Counted from the stretch's first letter, positions 28,352 through 38,154 are shown. The stretch is 64,000 nt of DNA from Rhodanobacter sp. C05 (GCF_002001165.1 NZ_MUNQ01000005.1:310001-374000); one strand, 5' to 3'. The notes: generated by a model not told the origin, from the sequence alone. Numbers and translations: made by a program.

Positions 28352-29350
28352 ATGAGCAACACGCCCTTCCTCTGGCACAACGGCCGCATCAAACTCTGGG
28401 CCGACGCCAGCGTCCATGTCAGCACGCACGCCTTGCACTACGGCTCCTCGGTGTTCGAGGGCGAGCGTGTGTACGCCACGCCACAAGGTCCGGCGTATTT
28501 CCGGCTGGCCGAGCACACGCATCGGCTGTTCGAATCGGCGGCGATCTACGAGATCGATATCGGCTACAGCGAGGACGAGATCAACGCCGCTTGCATCGAG
28601 CTGATCCGCGCCAATGCAATGCGCTCGGCCTATGTGCGACCGATCGTGTTCCGCGGCGCCGGTGGCCTGGGCGTGTTGCCGAAGGATGGCGCGCCAGTCG
28701 AAGTGGCAATCATGGCGCTGGATTGGGGTGCCTATCTGGGCGATGCGGTGGAAAAAGGCGCGGACGTCTGCGTGTCCTCGTGGCACCGCCCCGCACCGAA
28801 CACCTTGCCGAGCTGGGCCAAGGCCGGCGGCAACTACCTCAACAGCCAGCTGATCGGGCTGGAAGCGCGCCGCGGCGGTTACGACGAAGGCATCGCGCTG
28901 GGCCACAACGGGCTGCTCAGCGAAGGCGCCGGCGAAAATCTGTTCCTGGTCAAGCGCGGCAAGCTGCTCACTCCGCCGTCCAGCGCCGGCATCCTCGCCG
29001 GCATCATCCGCGACAGCGTGCTCATGCTGGCCGCCGATCTCGGCGTCACGGTGGAAGAGCGCGACCTGCCGCGCGAGGCGCTGTACACCGCCGACGAAGT
29101 GTTCATGACCGGCACCGCCGCCGAGATCACGCCGGTGCGCTCGGTCGATCGCAAGGTCGTCGGCGCAGTTATGCCCGGCCCGATCACCAAGCAACTGCAG
29201 CAGGCGTTCTTCGGCCTGTTCGATGGCCGCACCGAAGATCGCTGGAACTGGCTGAGTTTCGTCAATGCGGGCGTCCCTGACCGCAAGCCACTGCTTGCTG
29301 ATTCCGGCGCTCACGGACGAGCGCACAAACAAATGGAGATTTCGGCGTGA
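28352..29350 (+). CDS. ilvE: Branched-chain amino acid aminotransferase
   Basis: 332 residues from ATG 28352, with AGGAAG upstream. Class IV PLP aminotransferase: the N-terminal [16 protein letters not shown], the PLP-lysine segment [19 protein letters not shown], and [19 protein letters not shown] are all diagnostic of IlvE group I. It performs the last transamination to Leu, Ile and Val. Its stop overlaps the GTG start of leuC, so translation is coupled. Placing ilvE between leuA and leuC is unusual compared with E. coli. Confidence 0.95.
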   Translation: MSNTPFLWHNGRIKLWADASVHVSTHALHYGSSVFEGERVYATPQGPAYFRLAEHTHRLFESAAIYEIDIGYSEDEINAACIELIRANAMRSAYVRPIVFRGAGGLGVLPKDGAPVEVAIMALDWGAYLGDAVEKGADVCVSSWHRPAPNTLPSWAKAGGNYLNSQLIGLEARRGGYDEGIALGHNGLLSEGAGENLFLVKRGKLLTPPSSAGILAGIIRDSVLMLAADLGVTVEERDLPREALYTADEVFMTGTAAEITPVRSVDRKVVGAVMPGPITKQLQQAFFGLFDGRTEDRWNWLSFVNAGVPDRKPLLADSGAHGRAHKQMEISA

Positions 29351-30759
29351 CCGCAAAGACACTCTTCGAGAAAGCTTGGAACGCACACGTCGTCGTGCCC
29401 GAAACCGTCGACACGCCGGCGGTGCTCTACGTCGACCTGCATCTGTTGCATGAGGTGACCTCGCCGCAAGCGTTCAGCGAACTGCGCGAACGCGGCCTGC
29501 AGCTGCGTCGCCCGGATCGCATGCTGGCTACGCTGGACCACTCCACTCCGACCTTGCCGACGAACGCCGACGGCACGCGCCCCTACGCGAATGCCGAGGC
29601 GCAGGCGCAGGTGACCCAGCTGGAAACCAATTGCCGCGAGTTCGGTGTCGAGCTGTACGGCTGGGACAGTGCCGACCGCGGCATCGTGCACGTGATCGGC
29701 CCGGAGCTGGGCGCCACCCAGCCGGGCATGACGATCGTCTGCGGTGACAGCCACACCTCCACCCACGGCGCATTCGGCGCGCTGGCGTTCGGCATCGGCA
29801 CCACCGAAGTCGGCCACGTGATGGCTACGCAGTGCCTGCTGCAACGCAAGCCGAAGACAATGGCGATTCATGTGGATGGCCAGTTGGCCGCCGGCATCAG
29901 TGCAAAGGATCTGATTCTGCACATCATCGGCACCATCGGCGTCGATGGCGGCACCGGCTACGTGCTGGAGTACCGAGGCGCAGCGATCGAAGCGCTGTCG
30001 ATGGACGAGCGCATGACCGTCTGCAACATGTCGATCGAGGCGGGCGCGCGTGCTGGACTGATCGCGCCGGACGACACCACGTTCGCATGGCTGAAGGGGC
30101 GCCCACGCACACCGCAGGGCCCCGCGTGGGATGCCGCCGTGACGACGTGGCGCGCGCTGCGCAGCGACGACGGTGCAGCCTATGACCGCGAAGTGCGCAT
30201 CGACGCCAGCGCGGTGAAACCGACGGTCACCTACGGCACCCATCCGGGCATGGCGATCGCGATGGATGCGCCGGTGCCGGCCGCGACCAATGCGCAGGAA
30301 CATCGCGCGCTCGACTACATGCAGAGCAAGCCCGGCCAGCCGATGCAGGGCACGCCGGTCGACGTGGTGTTCGTCGGCAGCTGCACCAACTCGCGCCTGT
30401 CCGATCTGCGCGAAGCCGCCAACGTGATGCGTGGCCGTCGCGTCGCAGACGGCGTGCGCATGCTGGTGGTGCCGGGTTCCGAAGCGGTGCGTCGCGATGC
30501 CGAGCGCGAAGGCCTGCACCAGGTGTTCACCGCCGCCGGCGCCGAGTGGCGCGTGCCGGGCTGCTCGATGTGCATCGCGATGAACGGCGACCTGGCCCAG
30601 CCGGGCCAGCTGGTGGTGAGCACCTCCAACCGCAACTTCGAAGGCCGCCAGGGCAAGGGCGCGCGCACCGTGCTGGCCAGCCCGGCCACCGCCGCCGCGT
30701 CTGCACTGGCTGGGCGCATTGCTGATCCGCGCGATTACCTGGTGGAGGTGGCGGCATGA
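29347..30759 (+). CDS. leuC: 3-isopropylmalate dehydratase large subunit
   Basis: 470 residues, starting at GTG 29347 within a GTGA overlap with ilvE. It is an aconitase-family 4Fe-4S enzyme: iron-sulfur ligands lie in [11 protein letters not shown] and [13 protein letters not shown]. Substrate-site motifs [19 protein letters not shown] and the 5' ATLDHSTPT are intact. With LeuD it isomerises 2- to 3-isopropylmalate. Its stop overlaps the start of the 52-codon bridging frame at 30756. Confidence 0.96.
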   Translation: MTAKTLFEKAWNAHVVVPETVDTPAVLYVDLHLLHEVTSPQAFSELRERGLQLRRPDRMLATLDHSTPTLPTNADGTRPYANAEAQAQVTQLETNCREFGVELYGWDSADRGIVHVIGPELGATQPGMTIVCGDSHTSTHGAFGALAFGIGTTEVGHVMATQCLLQRKPKTMAIHVDGQLAAGISAKDLILHIIGTIGVDGGTGYVLEYRGAAIEALSMDERMTVCNMSIEAGARAGLIAPDDTTFAWLKGRPRTPQGPAWDAAVTTWRALRSDDGAAYDREVRIDASAVKPTVTYGTHPGMAIAMDAPVPAATNAQEHRALDYMQSKPGQPMQGTPVDVVFVGSCTNSRLSDLREAANVMRGRRVADGVRMLVVPGSEAVRRDAEREGLHQVFTAAGAEWRVPGCSMCIAMNGDLAQPGQLVVSTSNRNFEGRQGKGARTVLASPATAAASALAGRIADPRDYLVEVAA

Positions 30760-30914
30760 ACGCGACGCCTTTCGCTTTGCTCCCTCCCCTGCCTGCAGGG
30801 GAGGGTTGGGGTGGGGTGCTCTTTGCCTCGGACTCCAGAGCTTTACCCCCTCCCAACCTCCCCCTGCAATCAGGGGGAGGAGCCAAGGCTGCTGCTTCGA
30901 GGAGATCCGCATGA
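30756..30914 (+). CDS. 52-codon frame bridging leuC and leuD
   Basis: ATG 30756 overlaps the leuC stop by four bases (ATGA), with GGAGG nine bases upstream; its stop overlaps the leuD ATG by another ATGA. The translation ([20 protein letters not shown] and onward) is encoded mostly by a repeat element, so it is not likely a functional protein. Its value may lie in keeping ribosomes moving from leuC into leuD across an inserted repeat. Reported as a possible coupling frame; protein function is not claimed. Confidence 0.45.
   Translation: MNATPFALLPPLPAGEGWGGVLFASDSRALPPPNLPLQSGGGAKAAASRRSA
30780..30893. repeat. GC-rich paired-hairpin repeat between leuC and leuD
   Basis: Two hairpins, CTCCCCTGCCTGCAGGGGAG and CCTCCCCCTGCAATCAGGGGGAGG, are arranged as an inverted pair: each is followed or preceded by GGTTGGG(G)/CCCAACC. 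This is the layout of a REPIN-type mobile palindrome from a family different from the GTCATTCC elements. Confidence 0.75.
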
Positions 30915-31495
30915 AGCCCATCACCCGCATCCACTCGTGCACTGCCGTGCTGGCCGACGAGAACATCGACACCGACCGCATCATCCCGGCGCGCTTCCTC
31001 ACCACCACCACCCGCGAAGGGTTGGGCAAGCTGTGCTTCCACGACTGGCGTTATCAGGCCGATGGCAGCGACAACCCAACGTTTCCGCTGAACCAGCCGC
31101 AGGCGCAGGGCTGCTCAATCGTCGTCGCCGGACGCAACTTCGGCTGCGGCTCCTCGCGCGAGCACGCGCCATGGGCACTCCTCGACTACGGCGTGCAGGC
31201 GGTGCTGTGCAGCGAGATCGCAGACATCTTCCGCGGCAACGCGTTGAAGAACGGCCTGCTGGCGATCGTCATCGATGAACTGGAACACCGCTGGCTGCTC
31301 AAGCATCCCGGCATCGAACTGGTGATCGACGTGCGTGAACAGTTCATCGCGCTGCCCGACGGCGGCCGCATTCCGTTCCGGCTGGAACCATTCGCGCGGC
31401 ACTGCCTGCTCAACGGTGTCGACCAGCTTGGCTACCTGCTGCAACACGCCGACACGATCAGCCAGTACGAACAGCGCATGGAGGCTGCAGCATGA
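30911..31495 (+). CDS. leuD: 3-isopropylmalate dehydratase small subunit
   Basis: 194 residues from ATG 30911, with GAGGAGATC upstream. The swivelling-domain motifs are clear: ENIDTDRIIPARFLTTTTREG near the N-terminus and GRNFGCGSSREHAPWALLDYG, which forms the substrate-binding loop. It partners with LeuC. Both flanks contain repeat elements, and both are spanned by short frames with ATGA overlaps. Confidence 0.95.
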   Translation: MKPITRIHSCTAVLADENIDTDRIIPARFLTTTTREGLGKLCFHDWRYQADGSDNPTFPLNQPQAQGCSIVVAGRNFGCGSSREHAPWALLDYGVQAVLCSEIADIFRGNALKNGLLAIVIDELEHRWLLKHPGIELVIDVREQFIALPDGGRIPFRLEPFARHCLLNGVDQLGYLLQHADTISQYEQRMEAAA

Positions 31496-31647
31496 ATCGC
31501 ACTCTCCCTACCCGTCACCCCAGCGAACGCTGGGGTCCAGCGCCTTCGGCCCAGCACACGTCACTGGATCCCAGCGTTCGCTGGGATGACGTGAGGCTTG
31601 GTCAAGCTCTACTCCCATCCATCCACATTGCGGAAGCAAATACATGA
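31492..31647 (+). CDS. 51-codon frame bridging leuD and leuB
   Basis: ATG 31492 overlaps the leuD stop and the frame's own stop (TGA 31645-31647) overlaps the leuB ATG at 31644, so both junctions are four-base ATGA overlaps. The coding content is a REPIN repeat ([13 protein letters not shown] and so on), which argues against a functional peptide. The geometry matches the leuC-leuD bridge exactly, suggesting selection to maintain translational coupling after repeat insertion. Confidence 0.45.
   Translation: MNRTLPTRHPSERWGPAPSAQHTSLDPSVRWDDVRLGQALLPSIHIAEANT
31513..31591. repeat. REPIN-like paired palindrome between leuD and leuB
   Basis: The left palindrome is CCCCAGCGAACGCTGGGG and the right is CCCAGCGTTCGCTGGG, in inverted order about 30 bases apart and bordered by GTCA and TGAC. 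Same family as the elements at 14864 and 38060. Confidence 0.85.
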
Positions 31648-32741
31648 AAGCCCATATCGTCACGCTGCCCGGCGACGGCGTCGGCCCCGAGGTCACCGCT
31701 GCCGCGGTCGCCGTACTGAAGACAGTCGCTGCCCGCTACGAGCATGAGTTCACTTTCGATGAGCAGTTGATCGGCGGCGCCGCGATCGACGCCACCGGCG
31801 CGCCGCTGCCGGCCGAATCGCTGGCCGCATGCCAATCCGCCGATGCCGTGCTGCTCGGTGCCGTCGGTGGACCGAAGTGGTCCGACCCGAACGCATCGGT
31901 TCGCCCCGAACAGGGACTGCTGGCGCTGCGTGCCGCGCTGGGTGTCTACGCGAACCTGCGCCCGCTGCAAGTGCATCCGGCGCTGGCCGACCTGTCGCCA
32001 CTGAAGAACGAGAAACTGGAGAACGTCGACGTACTGTTCGTGCGCGAGCTGACCGGCGGTGCGTACTTCGGTGCAAAAACCCGCACGGCCGATACCGCTA
32101 CCGACGAATGCAAATACACCGTCGCCGAAGTCGAGCGCGTGGTGCGTCGCGCCTTCGAGCTGGCGCGCGGCCGTCGTCATCACGTCACCTCGGTGGACAA
32201 GGCGAACGTACTGGAAACCTCGCGCCTGTGGCGCAGTACCGTGCAGCGCGTCGCCGCCGACTATCCCGACGTGAAGGTCGAGCACCAGCTGGTCGACTCG
32301 ATGGCGATGCTGTTGCTGACCCAGCCGAATCGCTACGACGTGGTGGTCACCGAGAACCTGTTCGGCGACATCCTCACCGACGAGGCCGCTGCGCTGGCCG
32401 GTTCGCTCGGCTTGCTTCCGTCGGCGTCGCTGGGTGAGGGCAAGGCTGGCCTGTACGAACCGATCCACGGATCGGCGCCAGATATCGCCGGCCACGGAGT
32501 GGCCAATCCGGTCGGCGCGATCCTTTCTGCCGCACTGCTGTTGCGTCATTCGCTGGGGTTGGAAGCCGAAGCAGTGGCCATCGAAACGGCCGTCGACCAA
32601 GTACTGCGCCATGGCCCGCACACCCGCGACATCGGCGGCAGCGCTGGCACCGCGGCGGTGTGCGATGCCGTGCTGACCGCGATCGAGGAGTACGCCGACA
32701 ACGCCGCCGCGTTCTTCTGCGGAGCACGCGCATGCGGCTGA
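31644..32741 (+). CDS. leuB: 3-isopropylmalate dehydrogenase
   Basis: 365 residues. The family opening [18 protein letters not shown], the substrate region [16 protein letters not shown] and the NAD-binding [31 protein letters not shown] are all present. It oxidatively decarboxylates 3-isopropylmalate to 2-ketoisocaproate. Its ATG overlaps the stop of the preceding bridging frame. The leuB-ilvD spacer that follows contains a long-range stem with a T-tract. Confidence 0.96.
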   Translation: MKAHIVTLPGDGVGPEVTAAAVAVLKTVAARYEHEFTFDEQLIGGAAIDATGAPLPAESLAACQSADAVLLGAVGGPKWSDPNASVRPEQGLLALRAALGVYANLRPLQVHPALADLSPLKNEKLENVDVLFVRELTGGAYFGAKTRTADTATDECKYTVAEVERVVRRAFELARGRRHHVTSVDKANVLETSRLWRSTVQRVAADYPDVKVEHQLVDSMAMLLLTQPNRYDVVVTENLFGDILTDEAAALAGSLGLLPSASLGEGKAGLYEPIHGSAPDIAGHGVANPVGAILSAALLLRHSLGLEAEAVAIETAVDQVLRHGPHTRDIGGSAGTAAVCDAVLTAIEEYADNAAAFFCGARACG

Positions 32742-32941
32742 TGCAGTCCCCTGGCGCCCATCAACACTTTCCCAACGGCCACATGGACGTGTCCGTATTT
32801 TCTGCCGTCCCCTGCGTGCTTCCGGCACCGGATGCCCTCCGTGCGTTCCCAAGGCGCACGTTCCCGTCCGCGTCGCCAACTCCCTTTGCACGCAGGGGAC
32901 GCTTTTTCTTGTCAATCCAACGGAACATCCATGCGCAGTGA
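32732..32941 (+). CDS. Possible 69-codon frame bridging leuB and ilvD
   Basis: ATG 32732 has GGAG seven bases upstream. It overlaps the last ten bases of leuB, stays open across the whole 190-base spacer and stops at 32941, 11 bases inside ilvD. The predicted product ([20 protein letters not shown] and onward) is not recognised. It may be chance, but it is the third spacer in this operon crossed by one uninterrupted frame. It also covers the long inverted repeat, so its translation would control whether that structure forms. Confidence 0.3.
   Translation: MRLMQSPGAHQHFPNGHMDVSVFSAVPCVLPAPDALRAFPRRTFPSASPTPFARRGRFFLSIQRNIHAQ
32806..32910 (+). promoter_or_regulatory. Long-stem terminator-like element between leuB and ilvD
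   Basis: Perfect 14-base arms CGTCCCCTGCGTGC (32806-32819) and GCACGCAGGGGACG (32888-32901) enclose 68 bases that contain a further CGTGCG/CGCACG hairpin. TTTTTCTT follows at 32903. The layout looks like an internal attenuator or a processed RNA element controlling how many transcripts reach ilvD. Confidence 0.55.
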
Positions 32942-34649
32942 CCTGATCAAGAGCGGCCCCGACCGCGCCCCTGCCCGCGCGATGCTGCGCGCCACCGGAC
33001 TGGACGACGCGGCGATTGCCCGACCGCTGGTGGCAGTGGTGCACACCTGGTCGAACGTAAGCCCATGCAACCTCAACCTGCGCGAGCTGGCGGTCGAAGC
33101 CGCCGCCGGCATCCGTGCCGCCGGTGGCACGCCGATCGAATTCAACACGATCGCCGTGACCGACGGCATCGCGATGGGTACGCCGGGCATGCGTGCCTCG
33201 CTGATCAGCCGCGAGGTAATCACCGACTCGATCGAGCTGGCGGTGGATGGCCACTGCCTCGACGCGATGGTGGTGTTGTGCGGCTGCGACAAGACCATTC
33301 CCGCCGCCGCGATGGCGCTGGCGCGTCTGAACATCCCCGGCGTCGCGCTGTACGGCGGCAGCATCGCGCACGGCACGCACGACAATCATCCGATCACCAT
33401 CCAGCAGGTATTCGAGGCGGTCGGCGCGCACGGTGCCGGCAAGATCGACGACGCTGAACTCGCCTCCGTCGAGCGCGATGCCTGCCCCGGTGCCGGCGCC
33501 TGCGGCGGCCAGTTCACCGCCAACACAATGGCGATGGTGCTGACCACGCTGGGCCTGTCGCCGATGGGCTACAACGACATCCCCGCCACGCATCCAGCCA
33601 AGGGCGCTGCCGCTTATCGTTGCGGTGAGCTGGTGATGGAATGCCTGAAGGTCGAGCGCACGCCACGCGACATGCTGACGCGTACCTCGTTCCGCAACGC
33701 CGCCCGCATGGTCGCCGCTACCGCCGGCTCCACCAACGCGGTGCTGCACCTGCTGGCGATCGCACGCGAGGCCGGCGTCGAGTGGGCGCTGGAAGATTTC
33801 GAGCCCGCCTCGGTGCACACGCCGGTGATCGCCGACCTGCTGCCAGCTGGTCGCTATACCGCAGTCGAACTGTTCGGCGCCGGCGGCAGCGCGCGGGTGG
33901 CACAGGAGCTGATCGCCGCCGGCATGCTGGACGATGCACCCACCGTCACGGGTCGCAGCCTGTTCGCCGAAGCGGCGGCCGCACCACGCGCCGAGACACA
34001 GGACGTGGTGCATCCAGTCACCGAGCCGCTGAAACCGCGCGGCGGCTACTCGATCCTGTACGGCAACCTCGCGCCGGAAGGCTGCATCCTCAAAATTCCT
34101 GGCAAGGGCGGCGCCGGCAATAACGGCCACTTCGAAGGCAGCGCGCGCGTGTTCGAGAGTGAGGAAGAGGCGTTCGCCGCCGTGCAGGGCGACCGCATCC
34201 ACGCCGGCGACGTCATCGTGATCCGCAACGAAGGTCCCGCCGGCGGTCCCGGCATGCGCGAGATGCTCGGCGTCACCGCGGCCCTGGTCGGTCGCGGCCT
34301 CGGTAACGACGTGGCGCTGATCACCGACGGTCGTTTCTCCGGCGCCACCCACGGTTTCATGGTCGGCCACATCGCACCCGAAGCGGTGCGTGGCGGCCCG
34401 ATCGCGCTGCTGCGCGAGGGCGACCGCGTGGTGATCGATGCCGAACACCGCGAGCTGCGTACGACGGCCGATCTGGCCAGTCGCCGCGCCAGCTGGCAGC
34501 CGCCCAAACCAAAAGTCACCCAGGGCGCACTGGCCAAGTACGCGCGTCTGGTCGGCTCCGCTTCCGACGGCGCCACCACCCAGTTGCCTACCGCGATCGC
34601 ACCATCCAAGCACACCCACACCGAAACCACCGAAGGAGTTGCCGCATGA
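32931..34649 (+). CDS. ilvD: Dihydroxy-acid dehydratase
   Basis: 572 residues from ATG 32931. Iron-sulfur ligands are the Cys in [11 protein letters not shown], in [15 protein letters not shown] and in [20 protein letters not shown]. The overall length and motif spacing fit the shorter class (about 560-575 residues, often 2Fe-2S) rather than the 616-residue E. coli IlvD. It converts dihydroxy acids to the keto acid precursors of Val, Ile and Leu. The stop overlaps the ilvC ATG (ATGA). Confidence 0.95.
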   Translation: MRSDLIKSGPDRAPARAMLRATGLDDAAIARPLVAVVHTWSNVSPCNLNLRELAVEAAAGIRAAGGTPIEFNTIAVTDGIAMGTPGMRASLISREVITDSIELAVDGHCLDAMVVLCGCDKTIPAAAMALARLNIPGVALYGGSIAHGTHDNHPITIQQVFEAVGAHGAGKIDDAELASVERDACPGAGACGGQFTANTMAMVLTTLGLSPMGYNDIPATHPAKGAAAYRCGELVMECLKVERTPRDMLTRTSFRNAARMVAATAGSTNAVLHLLAIAREAGVEWALEDFEPASVHTPVIADLLPAGRYTAVELFGAGGSARVAQELIAAGMLDDAPTVTGRSLFAEAAAAPRAETQDVVHPVTEPLKPRGGYSILYGNLAPEGCILKIPGKGGAGNNGHFEGSARVFESEEEAFAAVQGDRIHAGDVIVIRNEGPAGGPGMREMLGVTAALVGRGLGNDVALITDGRFSGATHGFMVGHIAPEAVRGGPIALLREGDRVVIDAEHRELRTTADLASRRASWQPPKPKVTQGALAKYARLVGSASDGATTQLPTAIAPSKHTHTETTEGVAA

Positions 34650-35662
34650 GTACCGCCCCCACCAACCCACTCGCCAAATCCCGCATCGCCGTACTCGGCT
34701 ACGGCAGCCAAGGCCGCGCGCACGCGCTGAACCTGCGCGACTCCGGCCTCGATGTCGTGGTCGGCCTGCGCCCCGGTGGCCCGACCTGGAAACGCGCCGA
34801 GGCGGATGGCTTCGCCGTGGTCGAACCCGCCAACGCCGTGCGTGGCGCCGACCTGGTCGCCGTGCTGACCCCGGACATGGTGCAGCCCACCCTTTACAAG
34901 GAAGTGATTGAGCCGAACATCAAGCCGGGCGCCGCGCTGTTGTTCGCGCACGGCTTCAACGTGCACTTCAAGCAGATCACCCCGCGCGCCGACATCGACG
35001 TGATTCTGGTCGCGCCGAAGGGCCCCGGCGCGCTGGTGCGCAGCGAGTATGAGCGTGGCCGTGGTGTGCCGTGCATCTGGGCGGTGCACCAGGACGTCAG
35101 CGGCCACGCCGAGGCGAAGACCAAGGGCTACGCCGACGGCATCGGTGGCGGCCGCGCGATGATCATCAAGACCGACTTCAAGGAAGAGACCGAAACCGAC
35201 CTGTTCGGTGAGCAGGCCGTGCTGTGCGGCGGTGCCAGCGAGCTGGTGATCAAGGGTTTCGAGACCCTGGTCGAAGCCGGCTATCAGCCGGAGATCGCCT
35301 ACTACGAAGTGATGCACGAGCTGAAGCTGATCGTCGACCTGTTCTACGAAGGTGGCCTCAAGCGGATGCTGGAATTCGTCTCCGAGACCGCGCAGTACGG
35401 CGACTACGTCAGCGGTCCGCGCGTGGTCGACGCCGGCACCAAGGCGCGGATGAAGGAAGTCCTCACCGACATCCAGGACGGCACTTTCGCGCGCAACTGG
35501 ACGGCCGAATACAAGGCCGGCCTACCGAACTACAAGCGCCTGAAGCAGGCCGATCTCGATCATCCGATCGAAGTCGTCGGCGCCAAGCTGCGCGCGCAGA
35601 TGCCGTGGCTGCAGCCATCCGCTGCCAAGGCCGAAGCCGCACCACTGAAGAAGGTCGGCTGA
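34646..35662 (+). CDS. ilvC: Ketol-acid reductoisomerase (class I)
   Basis: 338 residues, the short class I length. The Rossmann motif is [19 protein letters not shown]; metal ligands lie in the C-terminal knotted domain ([38 protein letters not shown]). It converts acetolactate to dihydroxyisovalerate with NADPH. Coupled to ilvD by ATGA. A strong hairpin lies 12 bases after its stop and may partly terminate or protect the transcript. Confidence 0.96.
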   Translation: MSTAPTNPLAKSRIAVLGYGSQGRAHALNLRDSGLDVVVGLRPGGPTWKRAEADGFAVVEPANAVRGADLVAVLTPDMVQPTLYKEVIEPNIKPGAALLFAHGFNVHFKQITPRADIDVILVAPKGPGALVRSEYERGRGVPCIWAVHQDVSGHAEAKTKGYADGIGGGRAMIIKTDFKEETETDLFGEQAVLCGGASELVIKGFETLVEAGYQPEIAYYEVMHELKLIVDLFYEGGLKRMLEFVSETAQYGDYVSGPRVVDAGTKARMKEVLTDIQDGTFARNWTAEYKAGLPNYKRLKQADLDHPIEVVGAKLRAQMPWLQPSAAKAEAAPLKKVG

Positions 35663-35674
35663 CAGCCAGCCACA

Positions 35675-35702
35675 GGCTGCCCGCCAGTCGTGGCGGGCAG
35701 CC
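35675..35702 (+). terminator. Perfect 12-bp hairpin after ilvC
   Basis: GGCTGCCCGCCA and TGGCGGGCAGCC enclose the loop GTCG, followed by TTACTCC. It lacks a real U-run, so it may be a partial terminator or a 3'-end stabiliser that lowers expression of the following VOC-ilvB part. Confidence 0.6.
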
Positions 35703-35734
35703 TTACTCCATTGCATTGAACGAGGAGGTTACCC

Positions 35735-36076
35735 GTGAAACGTTTCCATATCGCCCTGGCCGTCGCCGACCTGGAGGCCTCGATCGCCGACTACAGCGCT
35801 CGACTCGGCCAGCCACCGCAAGCGGTGGTCGCGGGTACTTACGCGATGTGGCGCACCGACCTGCTCAACTTCTCGATCAACCGGCAGCCCGAACGCGCCG
35901 GCCAGCTGCGGCATGTGGGCTTCGAGGACGACGAGGCCCGTGGGTTCACCAGCGACGCCGACATCAACGGCATCGCGTGGGAGAACTTCTCGGCCCTCGC
36001 GCAGGACTTGCGCATCGTGTCGATCTACGGCGCGCCGGCACGATCGGCCACCGAAGACGAATTGATCCGCAACTAG
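35735..36076 (+). CDS. VOC-family protein embedded in the ilv operon
   Basis: 113 residues from GTG 35735, with GAGGAGG seven bases upstream. The pattern is a single VOC module: MKRFHIALAVADLEASIADY at the start, a central AMWRTDLLNFSINRQP, RHVGFEDDEARGFTSD, and a short C-terminal tail in place of the usual glutamate-ligand motif. It resembles small ArsI/CadI-like VOC proteins, but key metal ligands are hard to place. Its location between ilvC and ilvB suggests a link with branched-chain metabolism, though chance insertion is possible. Confidence 0.75.
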   Translation: MKRFHIALAVADLEASIADYSARLGQPPQAVVAGTYAMWRTDLLNFSINRQPERAGQLRHVGFEDDEARGFTSDADINGIAWENFSALAQDLRIVSIYGAPARSATEDELIRN

Positions 36077-36174
36077 ACGCTTCCGGCATCGGCCTGGTGC
36101 GACTCCGCTCGCTACGTCCGCCGCCCGAATCTCCGTCAAGCCGCCGGCACCCCCGGCGCATCCAGGGAACCATT

Positions 36175-38043
36175 GTGACGACGCAATTGCTGACAGCCGA
36201 CACCGCACCGCCGATCACCGCCAGCCACCATCCGCTTGCCGGCCACGCGATGAGTGGCGCCGACGTGATCGTGCAGGTATTCGCCGACCAAGGCGTCGAG
36301 GTGATGTTCGGCTATTCCGGCGGCGCCATCCTGCCGGTATACGACGCCGTATTCCGCTACAACGCGACCCACCTGAAGGACAACGGCGACGAGCCGATGC
36401 CGCTGATCGTGCCGGCCAACGAACAGGGCGCGGGCTTCATGGCTGCGGGCTATGCGCGCGCCTCCGGCAAGGTCGGCGTGGCGGTGGTCACCTCCGGCCC
36501 CGGCGCCACCAACATGGTCACGCCGGTGCGCGACTCGATGGCCGACTCGATCCCGCTGGTGGTGATCTGCGGCCAGGTGAGCACCGTGGCGATCGGCAGT
36601 GATGCGTTCCAGGAGGCACCGATCAGCAACATCATGGGTGCCTGCGCCAAGCATGTGTTCCTGGTCACCGATGCAATGCAGCTGGAAGCGACCCTGCGCA
36701 CCGCGTTCACCCTCGCCCGCAGCGGTCGCCCCGGACCGGTGGTAGTGGATGTACCGAAGGACGTGCAGAACACCGCGTTGAAGTTTCATGGCACCGGCGA
36801 GCTGGCGCTGACCGGTTACCGCGCGCGTCTGCGCGCGGTGGAACAGTCGGCGCTGAGCGATGCCGACTGCGCCGCCTTCTTCACGGCATTGATGCAGGCA
36901 AAGCGTCCACTGATCTACGCCGGCGGTGGCGTGATCGCAGCCAGTGCGGCAACGGCATTGCGTGCATTCGTCGATACGTTCGGGCTGCCGGTGACCACCA
37001 CGTTGATGGGCTTGGGCGGGTTCGACACCACCGATCCATTGGCACTGCACATGCTCGGCATGCACGGCACCGCGTATGCGAATTACGCGGTGGAGGATTG
37101 CGACTTCGTGCTGGCGCTGGGCGCGCGCTTCGACGACCGCGTGGCCGGCGTGCCGGACAAGTTCGCACCGCACGCGAAGTTCATCGCACACATCGATATC
37201 GATCCGGCCGAGATCGGCAAGGTGAAATCGGTGCACTGGCATCATGTCGGGCCGCTGGTACGCGCGCTGGAGCGCCTGACCAGTTACGGCCGCGCGCACG
37301 GGTTGCGGCCCTCGCTCGATGCCTGGCATACGCACGTGGTCGAACTGAAGCGCGTACATGCGCTGAACTATGACCGCAGCAGTGCGCTGATCCAGCCCTA
37401 CGCCGTGCTGGAAGCGATCAACCGGTATACCGATGGCCGCGCGATCATCAGTACCGGCGTAGGTCAGCACCAAATGTGGGCGGCGCAATACTTCGATTTC
37501 CGCGCACCGCGGCATTGGCTCACTTCCGGCTCGATGGGCACGATGGGTTTCGGACTGCCGGCGGCGGTTGGCGCGCAGTTCGCGCGACCGGACGCACTGG
37601 TGATCGACATTGATGGCGATGCCAGCATCCGCATGAACATCGGCGAGCTGGAAACCGTCACCACCTACAACCTGCCGATCAAGGTGGTGGTGCTCAACAA
37701 CGTCGGCGACGGCATGGTGCGGCAGTGGCAGAAGCTGTACTTCAAGGGCCGCTTCGCCGCCTCCGACAAGAGCCTGCACAAGAAGGACTTCGTGCTTGCC
37801 GCCCAGGCCGACGGCTTCGCCTGGGCGCAGCGGCTGGAGCGCACGGAGGATCTGGAGGCGACGATCGCCGCGTTCCTCGCCTTCGATGGCCCGGCGTTTC
37901 TGGAAGTGATGATCGATCCGGATGCCGGCGTGTATCCGATGGTCGGCCCCGGCGCCAGCTACGCGCAGATGATCACCGGCGACTTCATTACCTCACGCGA
38001 AGCGCCCGCCGTGCAGGAGGCGGAGCCGTCACACATGTTTTGA
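36175..38043 (+). CDS. ilvB: Acetolactate synthase large subunit
   Basis: 622 residues from GTG 36175, with AGGGA upstream; the frame is open far upstream but that part overlaps ilvC and the VOC gene. TPP-enzyme domains: the catalytic Glu in VPANEQGAGFMAAGYARASG, the central FAD-binding domain, and the TPP/Mg site IDGDASIRMNIGELETV. It condenses pyruvate (or pyruvate with 2-ketobutyrate). The isozyme class (IlvB, IlvG or IlvI) is not fixed by sequence alone; the pairing with an IlvM-size subunit favours IlvG. Followed by a REPIN, then ilvM. Confidence 0.94.
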   Translation: MTTQLLTADTAPPITASHHPLAGHAMSGADVIVQVFADQGVEVMFGYSGGAILPVYDAVFRYNATHLKDNGDEPMPLIVPANEQGAGFMAAGYARASGKVGVAVVTSGPGATNMVTPVRDSMADSIPLVVICGQVSTVAIGSDAFQEAPISNIMGACAKHVFLVTDAMQLEATLRTAFTLARSGRPGPVVVDVPKDVQNTALKFHGTGELALTGYRARLRAVEQSALSDADCAAFFTALMQAKRPLIYAGGGVIAASAATALRAFVDTFGLPVTTTLMGLGGFDTTDPLALHMLGMHGTAYANYAVEDCDFVLALGARFDDRVAGVPDKFAPHAKFIAHIDIDPAEIGKVKSVHWHHVGPLVRALERLTSYGRAHGLRPSLDAWHTHVVELKRVHALNYDRSSALIQPYAVLEAINRYTDGRAIISTGVGQHQMWAAQYFDFRAPRHWLTSGSMGTMGFGLPAAVGAQFARPDALVIDIDGDASIRMNIGELETVTTYNLPIKVVVLNNVGDGMVRQWQKLYFKGRFAASDKSLHKKDFVLAAQADGFAWAQRLERTEDLEATIAAFLAFDGPAFLEVMIDPDAGVYPMVGPGASYAQMITGDFITSREAPAVQEAEPSHMF

Positions 38044-38059
38044 GCGGGCCATTTTGATC

Positions 38060-38135
38060 GTCGTTCCGGCGAAAGCCGGAACCCAGTGTCGTCGACGCGC
38101 AAAGCCTCTAGATCCCGGCTTTCGCCGGGATGACG
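38060..38135. repeat. REPIN-like paired palindrome between ilvB and ilvM
   Basis: The left palindrome is TTCCGGCGAAAGCCGGAA and the right is ATCCCGGCTTTCGCCGGGAT, in inverted arrangement with CCAGTG-type inner borders and GTCG/TGAC outer borders. Same family as 14864 and 31513. Confidence 0.85.
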
Positions 38136-38154
38136 AGCCTGAAGGGAGCAAGCC

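Noticed and set aside
30780-30893. Reading the leuC-leuD spacer as a transcription terminator
   Set aside because: The hairpins have no T-tract and lie within a continuous operon; the inverted pair fits a repeat element better.
31602-34670. Thousand-codon open frame antisense to leuB and ilvD
   Set aside because: Product is compositionally abnormal with no motifs; a consequence of high third-position GC in the real genes.
35224-36174. Upstream extension of the ilvB frame
   Set aside because: It overlaps ilvC and the VOC gene and encodes no recognisable domain; GTG 36175 has a ribosome site and fits family length.
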